Origin: Chitinophagaceae bacterium UBA3961
GTDB lineage: Bacteria > Bacteroidota > Bacteroidia > Chitinophagales > Chitinophagaceae
Assembly (NCBI GenBank): GCA_002385265.1
Contig: DGDD01000003.1
Location: 1 to 13,327 of the forward strand
Length of the DNA: 13,327 bases
Direction: 5' to 3'
Shown: positions 1-6,491 of the stretch, piece by piece
Numbering within the stretch: position 1 is the first letter of the stretch
Layout of the letters: each line of letters opens with the position of its first letter
The notes under the pieces: generated by a model
Database searches by the model: none
Told to the model about the DNA's origin: nothing
What the model saw: the letters and a program-made list of their open reading frames with translations, nothing else
Translations under genes and position numbers: made by a program

Positions 1-299
1 CAAGTTTATTGGATTTAACGATGGCTCAATTGACTTATGGTCATAGCAGTGGCGTAATTGACACCCAAGCCGATTTTGTTTCCAAATTGGTATTAGGGAA
101 ATCTGATTTTGTCTCAATCTCAATTTCCGAACAAACCATAAAAATCGAAAAAAACACTGCTATCGTTCGCCATAAATTGGATGCCATCACAAATGATAAT
201 GGAAGGCCGGGAGAAGCGCATCTTTGGGTAATGTTAGTATGGGTTAAAAAAAAGGGTGAATGGAGGCTTTTAGCGCGCCAAGCAGTAAAAGCAACTTAA
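1..299 (+). CDS. NTF2-like (DUF4440-type) protein, 3' fragment
   Basis: This is the C-terminal part, about 98 residues, of a small protein whose start lies left of the window. The frame is open through position 3 and ends at TAA 297-299. The motifs LTYGHSSG, FVSKLVLGKSDF, a strand reading TAIVRHKL and the final GEWRLLARQAVK are typical of the SnoaL/DUF4440 branch of the NTF2-like cone fold. These proteins are small secreted or cytoplasmic domains with no single known reaction, and members often sit beside carbohydrate-utilisation genes in Bacteroidota. A TTG at 9-11 could be read as a start, but the homology-like pattern continues to the very edge, so it is probably an internal Leu codon. A 118-bp gap with an operator-like element separates it from the pectin operon, so it may be a separate transcription unit. 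The family call is fairly sure; the function is unknown. Confidence 0.75.
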   Translation, partial: SLLDLTMAQLTYGHSSGVIDTQADFVSKLVLGKSDFVSISISEQTIKIEKNTAIVRHKLDAITNDNGRPGEAHLWVMLVWVKKKGEWRLLARQAVKAT

Positions 300-417
300 T
301 AAAAAAATTACGATAACGATTCCGATAACGTTTTCGTAAATAAAGTGGATTCGAAAGTAGAATCTTCCTTCCAAAGAAACTAGAATTGTACATTAAACTG
401 ATGTAAACGAGCGCCGT
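300..417. other. Intergenic leader region before the pectin operon
   Basis: This AT-rich gap separates the NTF2-like gene from the operon and is the only inter-gene space in the window long enough to hold a promoter. Besides the operator-like element, TAGAATTG at 381-388 resembles the Bacteroidota -7 box (TAnnTTTG) with one mismatch, but no matching TTTG lies at the expected distance upstream, so no promoter is assigned. No GC-rich hairpin followed by a T-run is present that would end transcription of the upstream gene. No good Shine-Dalgarno precedes the ATG at 418, as is usual in this phylum. Confidence 0.5.
311..336. promoter_or_regulatory. Tandem CGATAACG element with LacI-type palindrome
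   Basis: Seen: CGATAACG occurs at 311-318 and again at 323-330, a 12-bp period. The second copy continues as CGATAACGTTTTCG (323-336), which equals its own reverse complement at 12 of 14 positions and is centred on CG. Known: LacI-family repressors bind palindromes with a central CG pair, often with AACGTT at the core. Inferred: this is the operator for the pectin operon that starts 82 bp downstream, probably released by a uronate or KDG-type metabolite. No regulator gene is in the window, so the protein partner is unknown. Confidence 0.5.
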
Positions 418-2046
418 ATGAGAAGAACTGCTATTGTGTTGGGCTTATTATTGTGGGTAGGTTTTGCCTTTGCTCAACTGCCGAAGGTGGTGGTTCCCAA
501 ATTCAAAAAAGATACCTTGTCTATTTTGAAGTTGGGAGCGAAGGGCGATGGACTTACCTTGAATACTGTTTCAATCAATTCTGCTATTGAAAAGCTCAGT
601 AAAAAAGGGGGAGGAGTGGTGGAAATTCCCTCCGGATTGTTTCTTACCGGCCCTATTGTTCTGCATTCAAACATCAACCTTCATTTAAAAACAGGCGCTA
701 CACTATTATTCACTTCCGATTTCGGTCAATATCCATTGGTGCAAGGTAATTGGGAGGGCGTCCCGCAAATGAGAAATCAATCTCCAATTTCTGCCAATAA
801 AGCAACCAATATCGCTATTACCGGTAATGGAATCATTGATGGAAATGGCGATGCTTGGAGAATGGTGAAGAAAGACAAACTCAATGAAACACAGTGGAAG
901 AAACTAGTGAGCTCAGGTGGGGTTTTGAGTGAAGATAAAAAAACATGGTATCCTTCTGCTAAAAGTATCAAAGGAAGTCAAGAAAAGAATCCCGGATTCA
1001 TCAGTTCCGATAAAACAGCTGAATACTATCAGTCCGTAAAAGATTTTTTACGCCCCAATTTGGTGGTACTAAATGAATGCAGAAACATTTTATTGGAAGG
1101 AGTAGTATTTCAAAATTCTCCGGCTTGGTGCTTGCATCCAATTTTAAATGAACAGCTTACTGTTAGAAATGTAAAGGTTAAGAACCCGTGGTATGCACAA
1201 AATGGTGATGGCATCGATGTAGAAAGTTGTAAGAATGTGCTTATTGAAAATTCGGTTTTTGACGTGGGTGACGATGCCCTTTGCATCAAAAGCGGTCGCG
1301 ATGAAGAAGGAAGGAAACGTGGAGTGCCTACTGAAAACGTTACTATTAAAGGTTGCACCGTTTACGCGGCTCACGGCGGTTTTGTGATTGGTAGTGAAAT
1401 GAGTGGTGGTGCGAGAAATATTTATGTAAGCAATTGCACCTTCATTGGTACCGATATCGGTCTTCGTTTTAAAACAACGCGTGGTCGTGGTGGGATAGTG
1501 GAAAACATCTTCGTTGAGAATATTTACATGAAAGACATTCCCGGTGAAGCCATCTTATTCGATATGTACTACATGGCCAAAGACCCCATTCCCTTAGCCG
1601 GAGAAAAAAGAGAACTGCCTAAAGTAGAATTCAAACCGGTTGACGAAACCACTCCGCAGTTTAAAAACTTCGTGATCAAAAACGTGTTCTGTAATGGAGC
1701 CGAAAAAGCTATCTTTATTCGTGGCATTCCTGAAATGCATGTGAAAGAGGTGAAACTTTCAAATATCGTAGCCAAAGCAAAGTACGGTCTGGATATTCAA
1801 GAAGCTTCTAATATTAGCTTCACAGATTTGAAAATAGAAGCTTCGGAATCTTACGCTGTAGACATAATAAACAGCGATGCACTGATATTTACCAATTGCC
1901 TATTAAGTGGAAACGCCAAGCCGGGAGTACGAATCAGTGGCGAGCGCAACAAAGGCATCAATCTTCAAAAGTCGGGCATCAACACTACTGCTAACCCCAT
2001 CGTATTTGAACTCGGTGCTACAGAAAAAGCGATCAGTTTGCAATGA
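418..2046 (+). CDS. Exported polygalacturonase, glycoside hydrolase family 28
   Basis: A 542-residue GH28 enzyme that hydrolyses alpha-1,4-galacturonosyl bonds of homogalacturonan or related pectic chains. Residues 1-19 form a signal peptide (two Arg, a hydrophobic run, then AFA before Gln20), so it acts in the periplasm or at the cell surface. The remainder is a right-handed parallel beta-helix. All family hallmarks are present: N262-G-D264 (the NxD motif), G284-D285-D286, A318-H319-G320-G321, and R350-F-K352. D264, D285 and D286 are the expected catalytic acids, and H319, R350 and K352 line the subsites. A long insertion at roughly residues 145-190, rich in Lys and Trp, resembles that of Bacteroidota GH28 enzymes thought to act from chain ends, so exo-action is plausible but not proven. 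The first ATG after an in-frame stop is used. It is the first gene of the operon and overlaps the next by 4 bp (ATGA). Confidence 0.93.
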   Translation: MRRTAIVLGLLLWVGFAFAQLPKVVVPKFKKDTLSILKLGAKGDGLTLNTVSINSAIEKLSKKGGGVVEIPSGLFLTGPIVLHSNINLHLKTGATLLFTSDFGQYPLVQGNWEGVPQMRNQSPISANKATNIAITGNGIIDGNGDAWRMVKKDKLNETQWKKLVSSGGVLSEDKKTWYPSAKSIKGSQEKNPGFISSDKTAEYYQSVKDFLRPNLVVLNECRNILLEGVVFQNSPAWCLHPILNEQLTVRNVKVKNPWYAQNGDGIDVESCKNVLIENSVFDVGDDALCIKSGRDEEGRKRGVPTENVTIKGCTVYAAHGGFVIGSEMSGGARNIYVSNCTFIGTDIGLRFKTTRGRGGIVENIFVENIYMKDIPGEAILFDMYYMAKDPIPLAGEKRELPKVEFKPVDETTPQFKNFVIKNVFCNGAEKAIFIRGIPEMHVKEVKLSNIVAKAKYGLDIQEASNISFTDLKIEASESYAVDIINSDALIFTNCLLSGNAKPGVRISGERNKGINLQKSGINTTANPIVFELGATEKAISLQ

Positions 2047-3947
2047 AAAAACTTCTGACCATATTATTACTATTGCTGTCTTGCAAGGTCTTCTCGCAAT
2101 CCTGGGGAGCGAAACTTGGCACTACAGTAAGAACCATCTGGGCCGATTCATTTGCATTGGATAAAAAACCCGCTAAGTGGACCTACGATATGGGTGTAAT
2201 CTTGAAGGGAATGGAACAACTCTGGTATCAAACCGGAGATGTAACCTATTTCAATTACATTCAAAAGCAGATCGATTTTTTTGTAAGAGAAGACGGCACT
2301 ATCAAAACGTACAAACAAGAAGATTTCAATATTGATAATGTAAATAATGGAAAGATCTTACTCCTATTGTACAAAGTTACCCAGAAAGATAAGTACCTCA
2401 AGGCTGCCAAAACCTTGAGAGAACAATTGGCAAAGCATCCAAGAACAGCAGAGGGCGGCTTCTGGCACAAGAAAGTATATCCCTACCAAATGTGGCTCGA
2501 TGGATTGTACATGGCAGAGCCTTTCTATGCAGAATATGCCGACTTGGCAAAAGAAGATACTGCCTTCAATGATATCGCGAATCAGTTCATTTGGATGGAA
2601 GCGCATGCACGTGATGCAAAAACAGGATTACTCTACCATGCCTGGGACGAATCCAAACAGCAAAAATGGTCAAACCCCGCAAGCGGCACTTCTCCCTTAT
2701 TTTGGGCACGAGCAATGGGCTGGTACGCTACTGCTTTGGTAGATGCTTTAGACTGGTTTCCTAATAATCATCCCAAACGAGCAGCACTTATTGCAATCCT
2801 TAATCGATTGGCTGTTGCAGTTGCAAAGCAACAGGATCCGATAACCGGACTGTGGTTAGACATACTAAACTACAACGGTCCCGATAAGCAAAAGAACTAT
2901 TTTGAAGCTTCTGCTTCCTCTCAGTTTGTATATGCACTTGCCAAAGGCGTTCGAAAAGGATATTTGCCAGCATCTTATAGAGTCCTAGCGCAAAAGGCAT
3001 ACAAGGGGATCCTTACAAAGTTTATTAAAGAAGAAAACAACCAAACCAATCTCTACGGAACGGTTCAAGTAAGTGGCTTGGGTGGTAATCCTTATCGCGA
3101 TGGTTCTTTTGCATATTATATGAGTGAGCCGGTGATTGTAAACGATCCAAAAGGAATGGGCGCTTTTTTACTGGCCGCTTCTGAAATAGAAAAGATTCCA
3201 TTCTTGGATAAGAGCAAGCCTGTGAATGTACTTATGGACAACTATTTCAACCGCGAAACCAAACAAGACGCTTTCAGTAATAAAATAGTTTTCCATTATA
3301 AGTGGAATGAAAAAGACAATGGAGGGTTCTCCTTTCTTTCCTCCATTTTCGAGTCTCGAAATGCAACTACCGGTTTGTTGAACGAAGCCCCTACTAAATC
3401 GAATCTTAAGAATGCTAGTGTTTATTTTCTCATTGATCCCGATTGGCCAAAGGAAAATAAAACGCCTAATTATATTGAACAAACCCATATCGACGCCATT
3501 GTAGAATATGTAAGAAATGGAGGTGTATTGGTGTTAATGGCAAATGATTCTAACAATGTAGAGTTTAAAAACTACAACAAGTTGGTATCAAACTTTGGAA
3601 TGTTTTGGAATGAAAACATGCGTCACGATGTAATCAACAATCAGTTTGAGCAAGGTGCTTTGTTGATACCCAAAGGACATCCCATCTTCAAGCATTGCGA
3701 CAAAGTATTCATCAAGCAATTGTGTACCATTACAATCAAAGCTCCGGCAACTGCCGTTTATACAGAAAACAAAGAAGTACTAATGGCGATTGCAAAATTG
3801 GGAAAAGGAACAGTGTTTGCCGTTGGCGATCCTTGGTTTTACAATGAATACGTTGATGGAAGAAAGCTTCCTGCAGAATATCAAAATTTTCAAGCTGCAA
3901 CCGACCTCGTGGAGTGGTTGCTTAAACAAATACCGGTTAGAAAATGA
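2043..3947 (+). CDS. Exported GH105 unsaturated uronyl hydrolase fused to DUF4350
   Basis: A 634-residue two-domain enzyme. Residues about 25-382 are a GH105 (alpha/alpha)6 barrel, which hydrates the 4,5-double bond of an unsaturated galacturonyl residue left by a pectin lyase and so releases it from the oligosaccharide. D98 (in IDNVNNGK) and D153 (in MWLDGLYM) sit where the two catalytic Asp of YteR-type enzymes are expected, and the family motif SGTSPLFWARAMGW is at 214-227. Residues about 393-630 match DUF4350, a class I glutamine-amidotransferase-like fold; the strand around V495-A500 is followed by NDS with no Cys nucleophile, so it is probably not an amidotransferase. The N-terminus is a signal sequence. 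It may be cut after FS at residue 18, or be a lipoprotein signal ending LLSC14. It overlaps both neighbours by 4 bp (ATGA). The family is certain; the exact substrate (homogalacturonan or rhamnogalacturonan fragments) is open. Confidence 0.9.
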   Translation: MKKLLTILLLLLSCKVFSQSWGAKLGTTVRTIWADSFALDKKPAKWTYDMGVILKGMEQLWYQTGDVTYFNYIQKQIDFFVREDGTIKTYKQEDFNIDNVNNGKILLLLYKVTQKDKYLKAAKTLREQLAKHPRTAEGGFWHKKVYPYQMWLDGLYMAEPFYAEYADLAKEDTAFNDIANQFIWMEAHARDAKTGLLYHAWDESKQQKWSNPASGTSPLFWARAMGWYATALVDALDWFPNNHPKRAALIAILNRLAVAVAKQQDPITGLWLDILNYNGPDKQKNYFEASASSQFVYALAKGVRKGYLPASYRVLAQKAYKGILTKFIKEENNQTNLYGTVQVSGLGGNPYRDGSFAYYMSEPVIVNDPKGMGAFLLAASEIEKIPFLDKSKPVNVLMDNYFNRETKQDAFSNKIVFHYKWNEKDNGGFSFLSSIFESRNATTGLLNEAPTKSNLKNASVYFLIDPDWPKENKTPNYIEQTHIDAIVEYVRNGGVLVLMANDSNNVEFKNYNKLVSNFGMFWNENMRHDVINNQFEQGALLIPKGHPIFKHCDKVFIKQLCTITIKAPATAVYTENKEVLMAIAKLGKGTVFAVGDPWFYNEYVDGRKLPAEYQNFQAATDLVEWLLKQIPVRK

Positions 3948-4957
3948 GAATAGTTTTTATACTTCCATTTTTCACTGTTCTATTGCTGAGCTTGAATTCT
4001 CAAGCACAGAAAAAGATTGTTGTTGCTAAAGATGGTTCCGGCGATTTCAAATCCATTCAAGCAGCCATCAATAGTCTCGATACCAATTCATCTCAATCGC
4101 GTTGTATCTATATCAAGAATGGGGTATACAATGAAAAAATCTACTTGGAGAAAAGTAACATCATTCTTGAAGGGCATGATCGTGCCAAAACAATCATCAC
4201 TTCTTCTATAGCACGCGACGAGTGGCGCTGCATTCACAATGAAGACTGGGGAGTAGCTACTTTAAATGTAGATGGAAACGATATTACGCTCAAGAACTTA
4301 ACAATTACTAATAGCTACGGCTTCGATAATGATAAAGAACGACTAGTGGCTTGCGCCTTTGATACACTCACCCATCAAAAGAAAATTGCAAAGAATGGTC
4401 ATCAAATGGCCTTGCGCACTATGGCAGCTACTCGTTTGAAAGCCATAAATTGCCACTTTCGTGCTTTTGGTGGAGATACCGTGAGCCCTTGGAATGTTGC
4501 TGAAGGTCTATTTTATTTTAAAGACTGTGTAATGGAAGGTGGAGTAGATTTCTACTGCCCACGCGGCTGGGCTTGGGCTGAAAACTGCGAATTCATTGCC
4601 CATAACGGAACCGCCGCAATCTGGCATGATGGTAGTAAATACGAAGATTCTAAATCAGTTTTAATGAATTGTAGCTTCAAAGGCTACGATGGATTCCTGC
4701 TCGGCCGATACCACCGCGATGCTCAAATCTATTTGGTGAATTGCAATTTCGCCGATAATATGAGAGACAGCGCCATTTATAGAGTCTATGTTCCTACAAA
4801 TACCATTCAGTGGGGACATAGAATCTATTATTTCAATTGTCATAGAAAAGCCGGCGACTTCGCCTGGTTCAAAAATAATTTACCTGATTTCATCAAACCT
4901 CAAGACATAAAGCCATCTTGGGTGTTTGGTACAAAATGGAAACCGGAACAACCATGA
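3944..4957 (+). CDS. Exported pectin methylesterase, divergent carbohydrate esterase family 8
   Basis: A 337-residue CE8 enzyme that removes methyl esters from galacturonate units, opening pectin to polygalacturonase and lyases. Residues 1-21 are a signal peptide (SQA before Gln22). The mature part starts with the family opening VVAKDGSGDFKSIQAAI and then GVYNEKI (60-66). Q154 in QMALR, D178, D202 and R255 in LGR match in order the catalytic Gln153, Asp178, Asp199 and Arg267 of Erwinia PemA. Several surrounding motifs differ from textbook CE8: the usual GYQD is AFGGD (the second oxyanion Gln is Gly177), the usual VDFIFG is VDFYCPRG (201-208), and LGRPW is LGRYH. The catalytic acid pair and Arg are kept, so an active enzyme with altered subsites is the likely reading. 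It overlaps the genes on both sides by 4 bp. A non-methyl pectic ester as substrate cannot be excluded. Confidence 0.85.
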   Translation: MRIVFILPFFTVLLLSLNSQAQKKIVVAKDGSGDFKSIQAAINSLDTNSSQSRCIYIKNGVYNEKIYLEKSNIILEGHDRAKTIITSSIARDEWRCIHNEDWGVATLNVDGNDITLKNLTITNSYGFDNDKERLVACAFDTLTHQKKIAKNGHQMALRTMAATRLKAINCHFRAFGGDTVSPWNVAEGLFYFKDCVMEGGVDFYCPRGWAWAENCEFIAHNGTAAIWHDGSKYEDSKSVLMNCSFKGYDGFLLGRYHRDAQIYLVNCNFADNMRDSAIYRVYVPTNTIQWGHRIYYFNCHRKAGDFAWFKNNLPDFIKPQDIKPSWVFGTKWKPEQP

Positions 4958-6474
4958 TTATTTCAAAACAAACATTGAATCAAAACAACGCTTCTCGAAA
5001 AATTGAGACGCCCACTTCTACCTATTTTAATCTACCGGAAAAGGTATTGCAATTTGGTACAGGCGTACTATTGCGCGGCCTGCCCGATTACTTTATCGAC
5101 AAAGCCAATAAACAAGGGGTTTTCAATGGTAGAATTGTTGTAGTGAAGTCTACAGATTCAAACGGAGCCGATGCATTTGACACACAAAACGGTTTATACA
5201 CACACGTTATTCGAGGTATCGATAAAGGCGTTCAAGTAGATGAAGTAGTGTTGAATGCTTCCATTAGTCGTGTGGTTTCCGCAAAGAAAGATTGGAATGC
5301 CATTCTTGAAGTGGCAAAAAATCCTGAATTAAGTCTCATTATTTCAAATACCACAGAAGTTGGGATCACATTAGATACGACCGATTCTATTCACAACACA
5401 CCGCCCTCTTCTTTCCCGGGAAAATTATTGGCGGTACTGTATCATCGATTTAAAACTTTTGGAAATGATTCTTCTAAAGGATTAGTGATAGTGCCAACAG
5501 AACTGATCCCTAACAATGGTGATAAACTCGCTTCTATTATCGTTGAATTGGCTCATTTAAATAAATTAGAATTTGAATTCCTGGATTGGTTAGAACAACA
5601 CAATCATTTTTGCAATTCTTTGGTAGATCGTATCGTGCCCGGTAAACTCCCCGCCGATAAATACCAATCGTTAGTTCAAGAAATAGGATACGATGATGAA
5701 TTGGCTATCATGTCTGAAGTTTATAGTTTATGGGCAATACAAGCCAATCATCCAAAAGTAGCTGAAGTGCTTTCTTTTTCTTCAATTGACAATGGAGTAG
5801 TGGTAGCGCCCGACATTGAGCGATTCAGAGAATTGAAACTTCGTTTATTAAATGGCTCCCATACGTTCACTTGCGGAATGGCGCATCTACTCGGATTTGA
5901 AACGGTAGTACAAGCTATGAACAATCCTCATTTTTTTGAATTCATCAGTGAATTGATGAGAGAGGAGATCGCCAGATCACTCACCGTTGAGAATATTTCG
6001 TTAGATGCTGCTTTAGATTTTGCAGACGCTGTGTTGGATCGATATAAGAATCCATTTATTGAACACAAATGGCTGAGCATAACCATGCAGTATAGTTCAA
6101 AAATGACGATGCGTAACGTGCCTCTCATTCTAAAATACGTAGAGCGTTTCAATAAAGTGCCACAAAAAATGGCATTTGGGTTTGCAGCCTATTTGTCATT
6201 TATGCAAGTGAGCTTGGGCGAGAACGGCAAATATCAAGGAACGAGAAATGGAAAAACCTATGAAGTGAACGATGATAAGTCACCGATTTTGGCAGAGGCA
6301 TGGGCTGCTCATCAAGGTCAAGATTTAGTGCGTGCCGTTTCTTCTAATCAAAATTTGTGGGGAACCGACTTAACTCAAATTCCCGGATGGGTAGAAACAG
6401 TGGCTGCATTCCTCGATAAAGTGCAAAGCCTCCAATTTTCGATCCAAACAATTCGAGAAGCTTCTTTAGTATAA
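4954..6474 (+). CDS. uxaB: Tagaturonate reductase (altronate oxidoreductase)
   Basis: A 506-residue cytoplasmic NADH-dependent reductase that converts D-tagaturonate to D-altronate, the second step of galacturonate breakdown. The N-terminal Rossmann domain begins with LQFGTGVLLRG (residues about 29-39). The C-terminal domain of the mannitol-dehydrogenase superfamily carries K295-L-R-L-L-N300-G-S-H303, the Lys/Asn/His catalytic set of that superfamily. The ATG at 4954 is chosen because it gives the same 4-bp ATGA overlap as the two preceding junctions. An earlier in-frame TTG at 4918 would add 12 residues inside the pectinesterase gene with no resemblance to the family. Being next to uxaA and uxaC supports tagaturonate over fructuronate (UxuB) or mannitol as substrate. 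Length is close to the usual 480-500. Confidence 0.92.
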   Translation: MIISKQTLNQNNASRKIETPTSTYFNLPEKVLQFGTGVLLRGLPDYFIDKANKQGVFNGRIVVVKSTDSNGADAFDTQNGLYTHVIRGIDKGVQVDEVVLNASISRVVSAKKDWNAILEVAKNPELSLIISNTTEVGITLDTTDSIHNTPPSSFPGKLLAVLYHRFKTFGNDSSKGLVIVPTELIPNNGDKLASIIVELAHLNKLEFEFLDWLEQHNHFCNSLVDRIVPGKLPADKYQSLVQEIGYDDELAIMSEVYSLWAIQANHPKVAEVLSFSSIDNGVVVAPDIERFRELKLRLLNGSHTFTCGMAHLLGFETVVQAMNNPHFFEFISELMREEIARSLTVENISLDAALDFADAVLDRYKNPFIEHKWLSITMQYSSKMTMRNVPLILKYVERFNKVPQKMAFGFAAYLSFMQVSLGENGKYQGTRNGKTYEVNDDKSPILAEAWAAHQGQDLVRAVSSNQNLWGTDLTQIPGWVETVAAFLDKVQSLQFSIQTIREASLV

Positions 6475-6491
6475 AGCAAAAAAGCATAAAG

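Noticed and set aside
9..299. A complete small gene starting at TTG 9
   Set aside because: The frame is open to the left edge and the family pattern starts before this codon, so it is better read as a fragment of a longer gene.
381..388. TAGAATTG as a Bacteroidota -7 promoter box
   Set aside because: It has one mismatch to TAnnTTTG and there is no TTTG-like -33 element at suitable spacing; too weak to call.
1801..1844. Two copies of the palindrome GAAGCTTC, 36 bp apart
   Set aside because: Both are in frame inside the GH28 beta-helix and encode similar EAS turns (QEASN and IEASE) 12 codons apart; a coding coincidence or helix-rung similarity is enough to explain them.
3168..3488. Antisense open frame of 106 codons
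   Set aside because: It lies fully inside the GH105-DUF4350 gene, has no recognisable domain and has the composition of a reverse shadow.
4918..4953. Upstream TTG start for uxaB adding 12 residues
   Set aside because: It lies within the pectinesterase gene, the added residues do not resemble UxaB, and ATG 4954 gives the same overlap as the other junctions.
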